Source of the DNA: Stromatinia cepivora
Lineage: Eukaryota > Ascomycota > Leotiomycetes > Helotiales > Sclerotiniaceae
Length of the DNA stretch: 64,000 nucleotides
NCBI GenBank assembly: GCA_014898415.1
Contig: RCTD01000009.1
Span: 682,001 to 746,000 of the forward strand
Reading direction: 5' to 3'
Part shown: in pieces, positions 13,885 to 25,055 of the stretch
Layout: each line of letters opens with the position of its first letter
Numbering within the stretch: the first letter of the stretch is position 1
Notes under the pieces: generated by a model
Seen by the model: the letters and a program-made list of their open reading frames with translations, nothing else
Told to the model about the DNA's origin: nothing
Database searches by the model: none
Position numbers and translations under genes: made by a program

Positions 13885-16800
13885 ATGAGTGAGTACCATT
13901 AATCATTAAGGGTGTTTTAGTTCAAACTTCCCGTCCCTCAAACTTGACGCAAAGCAAAGCATTGCCTTCTTCTTGGAGCAGCCCTTATTTTCATTTACGA
14001 CATATCCTTGCTGATTCTTGTCTCAAGCATCATTTCCAGGGCAGCGTGCTGAGGGAATAACAGAAAACTTCTCGCCCATCGACATTGACGTGACGACGTG
14101 GACTGCGACTTTGAAACGCTCGCATATCACCAACTCGAAATCCGTTACTCATTCCCGGGAGCCAAGCTCCAGTCAATCTTTCTTCGCAGGCCTTAAAGCC
14201 GCTTTCTCGGAGTCGCCTTCTCAACCTGCCAATCTATCGCCGCGACTCTACACTGGTAGTACGAGAGGGGGGTCAATAGATGCAGATGCGAAAAGCCATC
14301 ACAGAAACACTAGTATCGTTCATGGCATACAGCGGTCCAGGAATGGGAGCTTTGGGAGTTCATCTACTAGCCCGCTGAGCCCGCAGATAATTGCTGCTGC
14401 AGGTGGAGATTTCGCAGATGCATCGGTCATGGGCGATTCGAATTTCTCCTCCGGCGCATCCAGTATGACCAGCGGCACTTCTTTTAGTTCGAATACAACA
14501 TTTGTACCGTCCCGAAGCCCTTCAGCGGCCGAAAATGCGCCATCAGCGAGCACGCACAGAAACATGGAGCGTGGTACTAGTACCAGTGGAAGGAGTCGGA
14601 GAAACCATTCGCACCATCACTCCCATTCAAAGCATCATAAGGACGAGTTGAAAACTGTCGGCGAATATGCTCTGCATTTCTTGTTCACTTCAGTCAGTTC
14701 TCTTTGATTCTTTTCTTGGCATACCTTCTAATGTCATGCTCCAGTTCATTGCGCAAGCAGAGGAAAAGATCTCACAGTGCATTACTCTACCACTGGACCC
14801 AGAGCCTCAGATAGAACATATATGCGGAATGGGAGTGGACCCTGCATTTGACCAATTGATCTCTGCTTTGGGTCATATTGCCAGCCAAAAACCTAAACCT
14901 CTCATTGATTCAATGATGTTATGGCGAAAGAACAAGAGTGATGCTGCCAACGAGGCTAGGATTCAGCTTCAACAGGTATGCTTGAGATTCGCAAGTGTTT
15001 ATGTCCGTTGCTGATGAAACTTCGTAGTCTCGAGGTAATGTATTTCCAGGCCAAATCCCACGAAGAAACACCGAGCCACCTCATAATCAGCAAGACGATC
15101 TAATGGCTGGTCTGCCAACTATAGCTGCACGCCAGGAGTTTGTCGCTCAAGCAGAACGTCGATCAACAGCTTCAATCTTTATACTGTGCCGAGTCTTGAT
15201 GGAAGTCATTGGGCAAAGTACCTTGGCTCGTATCACACCCGAGATGGAGGAAAAGTTGGAAGGAATAATTTTTGGACAACTGAAAATTGCCGACGCAGAG
15301 CAACTCAGCACCTCGCCTCTCAAGATGGCGAATTGGTTCTTATTCAGCCAATTACTTGGTGTCATGGCTGAAATCAATTTTGACAGTGTCACTGATCGTT
15401 TTATAGCGGATCTCGAGAAATCGCAGAAAGATCTGGCCAAACATCCAGTGAATAGGGATATTGAAGGGCGGATGGTTTTAGTCCTCGGCGGCATGAAGCA
15501 TATTCGTCTTAAGGCATATCCCGAGGATGCATGGGACCAGTCTTGCGATTTCATGATCTCTCTTGGGAGATTCTTTTCAAAATCACATGGACAACAGCTT
15601 AAATATGCTTATTGCATGGCACTCGAAATACTTCTTCTGCCAATTGCTGCTACAGCAAACACGGAACTCAAGATGCCGAAGTGGAATGAAGTGTTGGCAA
15701 CTATCGGTCCTAGGCTGGCTTCGATGTTCATTAAGCCTCGTCACTGGGCTGTTGCATTTCCATTGACAGCAACGTTGCTCTGTGTATCTCCCACGGATAC
15801 CTTTTCGACACAGTGGCTTCAGCTAATCCTACCCCTCCAGGCAAAAATGAAGGAGCCAAGAACTAGACCAATCTGTCTACAAGTAATTTCGAGACTTCTT
15901 TGGACCTATTTGCATCGCACAAGCGATACCACAAACGCCACAATCAAGAAGCTGGAAGAAGTTATGAAACTTCTATTACCTCATGGCAAGAAGTCCTACA
16001 TTTCTACGGAATCATCGATCATCGAACCGCTGATCCAGATTATACGCATCATTGGCTTCAAATATCAGGATTACTGTTTCCGGACTATCGTCTTTCCCTT
16101 GATCAATGCAGATCTGTTCGCTTCCGGGAGGGAACTCAAAGTCGAACAGTTAGAACCAGAAAAAATGGTTGTGGGAATTCGAGCTTTTCTTGCCATCATG
16201 TCGGATCTAGAGAAAGGCGAACAAGGGTGTCCACCGTTTCCACAGCATTACTCACCATTGCCGGTATTTGAAAGGATGCCAACTTCCCCCATAATGACAG
16301 CGCCTCGGAGTCCCATCACGCCCTCTCTGGTAGTTCCTAACCGCGAAGAAAGGCTCTCGCGGCCTGTGATTACTAACACGCTTAGTGATGTCGCCAAGGA
16401 ATATTACGCAAAGTTTTGTGAGATTCTAGGGAAAATCACTATCATCTGCGATAATACTTTTGGGGGTCAAGCTGTTTTGGACGAAAAATTCAATGGACCA
16501 ATCCCCAAAACACCACTTGCCGAAAGCTTCAACTTCCGGCGAGACGACCACCTAGCTCCGTCAGAGCAAAAGCAGGGATTCTACGAGCTGTTGCATGTTG
16601 CAGTACAGGCCCTACCTCGCTGTCTATCGGCTGATATACCTTTCAACATTCTTGTCAACCTCCTCTGTACCGGCACTGCTCACGTGCAATATAACATAGC
16701 AGAGTCCTCAGCACAATCTCTAAAGTCAATTGCTAGACAGTCCCACGCTCAGCCGGTCACCATTGGATTTGCTCGTTTCATCTTCAACTTTGATGACAGA

Positions 16801-19800
16801 TATTCTACCATGTCTGATGGTGGTATGCTTGGTCCAGGGCACATTGAGAATACGCTAAAGCTCTATGTGGAGTTACTCCAAATCTGGATTGAGGAGATCA
16901 AAAACAAGATGAAAGACGCTGCATTAGATATGTCCGAAGATGGATCTGCTGATAAGAGAGGGGTGCAACTAGATCTATCTGTAATTTGGGCACATGTTGA
17001 TGAAGTTGAGTCACATGGCTTATTCTTTTTGTGTTCACAGTCAAGGCGAGTGCGTGCCTTTGCTGTTACAGTCTTGCGTCTTATTACGGAATTCGATACT
17101 GCTTTGGGCAAGGACAATAGCCGGTTGATACACATCCTTGAAGGAGATGCCAAGGGAGTCATGGATTTCAATGACGAAAACTTATCCGTTGCAGAGCGCA
17201 GTAGACTACAACGAGGCTTACAGAAGACAGACCTCACCGAGAGGCATGAGAGCGACTTGATTGAGCTTTGCAGTAGCGATGTCTCATATGATACAACCCT
17301 ATGGTTCAAAATCTTTCCGAATCTAATACGAATCAGTTATGATCGTTGTCCATTTGCTGTAACACTTGGGCGGGAATTAATCTGCAACCGAATTCTTCAG
17401 ATGTATAGAGGCATCGTTGTATTGTCAGAAGCAAATCGGGGCCCACAATATGGCTATGACACTGGTAGCGGTCGCTTATTGTCAAGAGCCTCAACCACTC
17501 CACCAGAAGTACTGATTGAACAATGGAAGCTTTATCTTATCGTTGCATGTACGACTCTCTCTGACAAGGGTGGCCAGCAGCAGACATCACCGCCAATAGC
17601 GCAGCACTATCGAAAGGGATCAAAGCCAAATCAGGCATTGGAGAAGATCACGTCCGCAAGGATTCTTTTCAAGTATCTTATTCCATTGCTTTCCGTGGGC
17701 CCGGCTTCAATTCGAGATGCAGTGGTCGTGGCGCTTGGGTCTATCAATATTAATATTTACAAAACATTACTAGAGGAACTACAAGGCGTAGTAAGCCGAT
17801 GCAACGATGATGCAAGGGCTCGAATTCACCAACGAAGTGCTAGCAGCCCCAGACGAAATAGGAGAATTGATCTGCTAAGGACTGAAGTCACTCATGTATA
17901 CAAGTTAACATCATCATTTTTAAAAGAGAAGGAAATCTATGAGGACGACTGGATTTTAAATAACCTTGTTGTCTACACGAAAGACCTCAAAATTTTCCTG
18001 ATGGACGGGGAAGTTCAGCTGGATTGGGAGTTTCAAAAGCTCCGTCGTCACTACTGTGGACTAATGGAAGAGCTGTTTGAGGGTATCAATCTCACTAAGG
18101 ATCCTTCTCGATGGATGACATTCGAGTCTAGAAAATCTTCCTTCGCTCTCATGGAGGACTGGTGCGGCTATTCCCCCAACCAAAATCAAATACGGCAGCG
18201 AGAGGATAATATGAGGCAATCTATGATCAATCAACAATCACTCGGCGAACGAGGCGTTGTGACAGCCGCCATGGAAATTGAGAAAAGGAATCTTCGAACC
18301 GCAGCTCTTAGCGCAATGGCTGCATTATGTGGAGGTCGTATCAGTATAACAACCGAAAGTGGAGCCAACCTGCAATTTGACATACGGCGTATGCTTTCAT
18401 GGGTTGATACTATTTTCAACACTGGTAGTGATCGAATGCATGTCATCGGACGACGAGCGTTGAAAAACTTGATAGTACACAACAAGGAGTTTCCTTACCT
18501 ACTAGAGCATTCTATCACCAGGTGTTATCTTGCGGAGGCGGCAAAAGTATTGCAAAGCTATTTTGGAGTTGTAACTGAGGTACTAATTGAGTACCCAGAC
18601 TACCCAATGCCTTTCTGGAGATTGCTGGGGATAGGACTTTACACACTCGGAAGCGAATTGAGCGACATACGAATCAAATCTGCTCGTATACTTCGTGCTT
18701 TGGAGGAGAGACAGCAAAGAAGTTCCAAAATCCAAGATTTTGACATCAGTATTTCAGATAAAACAAAAGCAGTATACAAGCTTGCTCAATTCGAAATCTC
18801 GAAGCGACTTTCAGCTAACCACTCCGAGTTGGCATTTCTCATCTTCTCTGAGTTTACTATGTACTTCAAGGAACTACAGGCTGGGCCACAAAGAAATGTG
18901 GTCGCTGCCATTCTGCCATGGATTCAAATCATTGAACTACAAATCGATCCGAATGGCGGACCAACTGCGCAATCGTATGTCCTATTAGCAAACTTGTTTG
19001 AGATAACAATCAGATGCAGCAGCAGTCTCCACAATGAAGTACAGGCTTTGTGGCAAGCGCTTGCCACAGGCCCTCATGCTGGTAACGTTCAATTAGTACT
19101 AGATTTTATTATGTCATTGTGCCTTGACAGGCGAGAACAGAATTTTGTGGAGTATGCCAAGCAAATCGTGGTGTTCTTATCCAGCACTCCTGCTGGCGGT
19201 AAAGTGGTTGAGTTTTTATTGATGCAGATCACGCCAAAAGCTATGGTTCCCAATGAGAAACGAGAATTTTTGCCACCTCCGCCTGATGTTGGAAAGCTGC
19301 CATATATGGCAGAACTATCGGAAGCTTTGCCTATTGGGAACAAACAAACAGGACTTTCGTTGGGGCAATTGTCCCTGATATTACTCGTCGATTTGATGGT
19401 ATCACCTGTTCAACTTGCGGCGGACAACGTTCCGCTTCTTTTGCAAGTAGTAACTGTTCTTTGGGATCATTATATCCCACTGGTACAAGAACAAGCCCGA
19501 GAAATGTTGATCCATCTAATTCATGAGTTGGTTATTTCTCAGATTGATGACGAGAGTACTGATCCAAGTAAGAATTCCATCGAGGATTTCATCGAGTCAA
19601 TTCGTCGTCACGACCCCAAAGTTATCTGGCATTACGACGATAACAGTGGCAAGGTATATGACCAAGAGAACAAAGTTCCCGCGGGTATGGAACTTCTTAC
19701 CAGGGAAGTAGTTAGAGATTTCGAAGTAAAATACCCTGGGTTACAAGAACAGTGGGCTAAATTGTCATTGACTTGGGCAACATCTTGTCCTGTTCGACAT

Positions 19801-21738
19801 CTTGCCTGTCGATCATTCCAGGTCTTCCGATGCACTCTTACTTCACTAGATCAACCTATGCTTGCCGATATGTTGATAAGACTTTCAAATACCATTGCCG
19901 ACTTGGAAAATTCTACCCAGTTATTTTCTATCGAGATACTTACGACATTACGGACGCTAATTCGTAAGCTCGAACCTGCTGATCTACTTACTTTCCCACA
20001 ACTATTCTGGACCACGTGCGCTTGTCTGGACACGATAAATGAACAAGAATTCTTAGAAGCTAGTCATATGCTGGAGGAGCTTCTGGCAAAGCTCGACTTG
20101 GATGACCCCTCCGTGAGAGACTTACTCGCCAAAGGACGACCTACAAGCTGGGAAGGTTCTTTTGGTGGGGTCCAAGCATTGATTTACAAGGGCATTCGTT
20201 CATCGGCATGTCTTGATATGACACTCACAATTCTCAACAAACTCGTTACACTACCGAGTGACGATCTTATTGGTGACGACAGTCGATTACTATTTGCGGT
20301 GTTGGCTAATTTCCCTGGCTTTCTCAATGCTATGGATCAAAAAAACATTGACCAGAAGAGCATACGGACGGCCGAACTCCTTGCGGGGGTTGCAGAAGCA
20401 CAAGGCTGCAGTACCATCTCACGGGCTCTTATCGGGTTCGCTGGATCGCGTTATCGTTCAAGTAAAGACTTCCTGGCGCAATTGGTTTCTGCGCTTCGCG
20501 AATCGTTCTTTCCAAAATGGGAATTCCGTAGTCTGACATTCGTCATGGGTTCGCTAACAAACAGTATTCCATGGTACAAGTTAAAGACGATGCGCATATT
20601 ATGTGCTATTATCCCTGACATCGACATGAAAAAACCAGAGATTGCTTCTCATGGGCCTGACCTTATCTCGCCTCTCCTAAGACTGCTACAAACCGAATTT
20701 TGTATGGAAGCTCTAGAGGTACTAGATCAAATTATGACAATGACAGGAACTCCAATGGACAAGCACCACTTACGTATGAGTATGACGAGATCATCTTCGA
20801 GGGCAATAAGGAAGGAATATGATAACACTCAAAGCCTTTTCGGTATCCCAGAGGAGTCTGGCTGGTCTATTCCGATGCCGGCAAAACAGGCTAGCATCAC
20901 AAGATCTAATGTGCATGCTGTGTTCTACATGTGTCAGAGTACTAAGAATACGGATGATGAAGTGGCTGCAACCCCAGATGTCGAGTTTCATGTGGATGAC
21001 TTCCAATACGGCTACTTCCCGCCGCCTGAGAGGACTGAGACTATGATGTCGGATGAAGCTCGAGGCGATGGAAACATTGGTGACCTCATGATGAAGTTGG
21101 ACAGCCTAGACGACTTCTTTGAAGACAGTTTGCAGAGCCCCACGAGTGATGGCCGGTCTTCTAGAACAATTACAGAAGTTGGATTTTCGGGTGAAAATTT
21201 CGATTCCGCTGCCGCTCAATTATATGACGAGCAAACTTTACCCATTCTTCATCAATCACTCACCCATTCAGCAACCAATTCTACTTTTCAGAATGGCTTC
21301 GCTGATTTAAGGCCACCACGGGAATCAAATAATGCCATGACTCCGGCCGCTTTTAATCTCGTCCCTACCTCTAGACCGAGTTTACACGCGCGTGCTCTGA
21401 CATCGCCTTCGACGTCATCGGGTCATCCCAACATAGCTTACATGTCAGACGATGACTTTAGCGAAGATGTTTTCTCGGATGGTGAAGAGGACCGTGCAAC
21501 CACTTCAGGGGAAGGATCATTTTTTCTTGAGAATATGATCAAACCTCTCGCAGCTGGTACTCGGTTAGGCATGCGACGACTCACTGGCGGCCGATCACGA
21601 GATAGTGAACGTTTTCGAGATAGTTTACGAGCAGAAAGGAGAGGTATTTCTCAACCTCCTCGATCACCACGAGTACCTAAAGTACCCACTGCATATCTTC
21701 AGCTGCAGAAACCATCAAGCCCCGAAGAGGGTTTGTAA
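13885..21738 (+). CDS. PAG1: Cell morphogenesis protein PAG1 (Tao3/Mor2/Furry family), about 2532 aa
   Basis: Proposed exons: 13885-13888, 14040-14692, 14745-14975 and 15028-21738 (7599 nt, 2532 residues plus TAA). Furry-family proteins are very large HEAT/ARM-like scaffolds that help activate NDR kinases (Cbk1/Orb6/COT-1) in the RAM/MOR network controlling polarised growth and cell separation (family knowledge). The first ~220 residues are Ser-rich and low-complexity, ending in a His/Ser/Arg cluster. After FIAQAEEKISQC come the long helical N-terminal, middle and C-terminal family regions, nearly all in one 6.7-kb exon. The last ~250 residues are acidic and Ser-rich, with RSPRVPKVP near the end. 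Introns 2 and 3 (52 nt each) are well supported. The start is weaker: the exon beginning at 14040 has no usable ATG, and ATG at 13885 joins it in frame through GTGAGT...TTTCCAG. Confidence 0.92.
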
Positions 21739-23450
21739 TGTAAGATGATTACATTTTTGCGTGGAGAGACGAGATTTACACTTATTTGACGACATTTATG
21801 GATGATAACATTTTTTTTGAGCCATTTTAATGAAACAAGGTTGGATTTTTTTTGGATTTAATAAAAAAAGGCGAGCGGTAAATAGGAAGTGTGTTTTTCT
21901 TTTTTTCATCTTGGATTTCGGAATTTATCTCACCAACACGCGGGATGAAAAAAAAGATATGAAAAGAAATTTTCAATCTCTTTGGAGGATAGCAGATTAT
22001 TTGGATTTTTGGATGGATGGACGGATGAATGGGATTATTATTGTGGAGTTCATCGGGAATCAAGTGTGATGGATGATGGTATGACTGGTGGGAGGCATAT
22101 GTATCGTATGTATGTAAGATTATAATAGTATGAACTCAGCTTCTTGAGGCCAACTAATTTATATTTTGGTTGGTTGGGAGTGATGAAAATACATACTATG
22201 ATCAATCAATTTTCTTGGGTTTGTAGGCTTTTGAGTGAGAGTCTTTGTGTGTGTGTGGGTGCGTGTGTGTGTGTGAAAATGGGAGAATGGGCGGGTGTCT
22301 AGAGCTTAATAGAACTTGGAAAATCTATCTCTACTACTCGAGTATACTTAGTTGTGTAAGTTTTCCGTTATAGGATTCATGTTTACGATTTATCCTCATT
22401 ATTTAGGTATTAGGTAAGCAGCTACAATACCAACCCCAGCTGATTATCCAGCTCTCCTCAAACGAAATCTGTATAGGTCCTTTGAGAACCCCCCCCCCCA
22501 CAACTCGAAAGTTCTACATGAATTAATTCTTCAGAGGTAAGATTGAATTGGGTATTAGGTATTAGGTATTGGTATTTAGGTATTAGGTAATTAGGTATAG
22601 GTATTGGTATTAGGTATTAGGTATTAGGTATTAGTCTTAGGTATTAGGTATTAGGTTATTAGGTATTAGGGTTATTAGGTATCTAGGTATGAGGTATTAG
22701 GTATTAGGTATTAGGTATTAGGTATTAGGTATTAGGTATAGGTATTAGGTATTAGGTATTAGGTATTAGGTATTAGGTATTAGGTATTAGGTATTAGGTA
22801 TTAGGTATTAGGTATTAGTATTAGGTATTAGGTATTAGGTATTAGGTATTAGGTATTAGGTATTAGGTATTAAATACCAACTATTATAATACAATATAAC
22901 GAGCCCGGAGAGTTAAGAAATACCTCACCTCATCTCATCCCACAGAGCAACAGTAATAATCATCGCACCATACGAAAAATCTAACAGAGAGTATGGTTTC
23001 GGCAAAAGCGGATGGATCTCTAAAGCTATCTTCTATCTATACGAGTAGTAAATTAGATTAGATGGCCTTTGCGATTCCTAACTCGAGTCTGGCGATTTGA
23101 AGTGTGGATTCTGAGTTTGTAATCTTAAGTTGTAACGCTATGTTATTCTGGTGTTATTTATATTATATATATATTTACATATACATATCAATATTAATGT
23201 GGATGAATTACGCCGAGTTATATGTAAGTGAGCATTGGGATAAAAGTAGCTGTTCTTTTCGCCAGTCTAAGGATAAAGATACTCCCTCCCATTTAGTAAC
23301 TGATGGATGAACCGCTACTCCGGAGTCCTGCAAACGCAATGAATATTCCATATCTCACAATTCCCTAATCCTAACTCTGTGGTTCAACCCCCAAGATCCA
23401 CATATCCCATCAACTCGTCACTCATCATCCCATCCCCAATCCCCACCCAT
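21739..23450. other. Intergenic, between convergent PAG1 and the ATP-grasp gene
   Basis: This holds the two 3' UTRs, a short GT-rich tract near 22245-22275, a C-tract of about 10 at 22490, and a long 7-bp tandem array at 22551-22872. I see no gene. Confidence 0.6.
22551..22872 (+). repeat. 7-bp tandem array (GGTATTA), about 320 bp
   Basis: More than 40 head-to-tail copies of GGTATTA. The left half is interrupted by variants (GGTATT, GGTATTTA, GGTAATTA), while most of the right half, from about 22693, is nearly perfect. It lies in the convergent intergenic region and is non-coding. Confidence 0.95.
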
Positions 23451-25055
23451 TCAAACCCCAAAAAACTTCCCCGTACTAACATTACACCTACTCCACCATT
23501 TCCCCTCCCAAATACACACCCAAAAACATCCTGGCAAAAATAATACATATAAACACCACGCAGGCCACGGATCCCAAATCTCATACGTTCCATCTTTCCA
23601 TAATAGAATATGTTCGCTAAATTCTAGCCATTCTCCCATTAAGCTCCCTATGCTTCTTTGAAATTTGAGGAATCCCAATGCCGGGAGAAGTATTTTTGTG
23701 AGGAGGTCATGTCCTATCCAATAGTAGCCGCTTTTGACCGCATCTAGACTCGGTACTATCAATTCCTGCGAGGTCGTGAAATGTTCGCTTGAAGACCTAT
23801 TTTCATTCGTGCTGTTGTCGGGTAGTAATTTCATATAAGCATTTGCCATATCCTCCGCCTTATCATTGAGAAGAACCACGGCTGTATGTGCACGAGGATT
23901 ACATTCAATAGGAAAGAGTTCCTTCTGAAGTTTTTCAATTTCCACATCTGAAGGCGCCAGATCACGCTCAGCTTTCTCAGCAATATGTTCATTGATGAGG
24001 AAATCGAGGGAGAAATGCCCGGTGATGGGAGATGTGGAAGATGTTTTTTGAACGTAGAGAGTAGTGTAGTAAAGCATTGCTTGAGCGAGAGCAGATGAAG
24101 GTCGAAGAGCTTTGTAGTGCATTAACATGTCTGATGATTGACAGGAGACGAATGCGTGGATTTTTCCCTGGAGAATAATGCTATGAGTGCAGTATTCTCT
24201 TCCTGTGATATATTGTTGAAGAACAAATGGTCTCTTGGTTGAGGGATTGAGTTTTTGAATATGAGTATGCGTTTGTGAGGGTGATGGTGTGGGGAGTATC
24301 GTCATATCTCCCCTCACACTATCATCGACCATTTCCGGCTTCATGATAAATTGTTTATTGACCCTTGGTCCTTTCTTCGGATATAAAATTGTCAAAGCCT
24401 CTTTAAATGAATTGACTCTGTATGTCAGTGGTACATTCAAACCTAAATCCATCATATGCTTAATAAACGAGTATTTCTCATGCAACGTCCCCGTCAACTC
24501 AACCCCAAACTGAACAACCACACACGACGTCTCCCTCTCCACCATTTCCGCCGCCTCCGCATCCTCAATCGCAGATGCAACTCCGGAACATGATACCCAC
24601 AAGTCAACTTTTTCCCTCTTAACTATATCCACAATATCCTTTATATACACCTCCGAACCCCGCTTCTCACACGGTTTCCTCAAGCGATAAAATTCCCTAA
24701 TCGCTCTCGAGAAATGTCCACACACGGGTATATAATAGGGTTCGAAATCCGCACCGATTACATTGTGGCCCGCGCGGTAAAAGGATCGCGCGATACATAA
24801 TCCCTTGCTCATTCCCACTCCCGTTACTAGGATTGTGCGGGGACGAAATAGGGAGGGGGATTTTGCACGCCATTTTCGCTGGTGATGGATTTGTTTGGTG
24901 AGTTTGGTGAATGGGGATATAAGTGTGGAGAGTATGGCTATGAATGTTAGGAGAGGAGTGAATGTTGCGCATAGTGCTATTAGAAGGAGATTCTGGAGGT
25001 AGTGTAGCAAAATTGGTGAGTGAGCGTTGAGAGGCATTTTGATTTGGGTCATCAA
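23451..25055 (-). CDS. Membrane-associated ATP-grasp enzyme, 534 aa
   Basis: A single uninterrupted frame. Residues ~15-48 form a hydrophobic N-terminal segment (LLLIALCATFTPLLTFIAIL). A Rossmann-like pre-ATP-grasp region follows (TILVTGVGMSKGLCIARSF, then GADFEPYYIPV). Next comes an ATP-grasp fold with a Lys-containing FIMKPEMVDDSVRGD, the LQQYITGREYCTHS strand, and the metal-binding IECNPRAHTAVVLL. Enzymes of this CarB-like class use ATP to join a carboxylate to an amine or thiol through an acyl phosphate; the substrate cannot be read from the sequence. Near the C-terminus is a second hydrophobic stretch (AWCLYVLFLPGCFWVCIW), so it probably sits on a membrane. The start is one of Met1, Met2 or Met7 and cannot be decided. 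No NRPS/PKS or transport gene is adjacent, so cluster membership is not suggested. Confidence 0.85.
   Translation of the reverse strand: MMTQIKMPLNAHSPILLHYLQNLLLIALCATFTPLLTFIAILSTLISPFTKLTKQIHHQRKWRAKSPSLFRPRTILVTGVGMSKGLCIARSFYRAGHNVIGADFEPYYIPVCGHFSRAIREFYRLRKPCEKRGSEVYIKDIVDIVKREKVDLWVSCSGVASAIEDAEAAEMVERETSCVVVQFGVELTGTLHEKYSFIKHMMDLGLNVPLTYRVNSFKEALTILYPKKGPRVNKQFIMKPEMVDDSVRGDMTILPTPSPSQTHTHIQKLNPSTKRPFVLQQYITGREYCTHSIILQGKIHAFVSCQSSDMLMHYKALRPSSALAQAMLYYTTLYVQKTSSTSPITGHFSLDFLINEHIAEKAERDLAPSDVEIEKLQKELFPIECNPRAHTAVVLLNDKAEDMANAYMKLLPDNSTNENRSSSEHFTTSQELIVPSLDAVKSGYYWIGHDLLTKILLPALGFLKFQRSIGSLMGEWLEFSEHILLWKDGTYEIWDPWPAWCLYVLFLPGCFWVCIWEGKWWSRCNVSTGKFFGV

Noticed and set aside
9188..25055. 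P450 reductase and ATP-grasp enzyme as parts of a secondary-metabolite cluster
   Set aside because: No PKS, NRPS, terpene synthase, P450 or transporter lies nearby, and PAG1, a core morphogenesis gene, lies between them.
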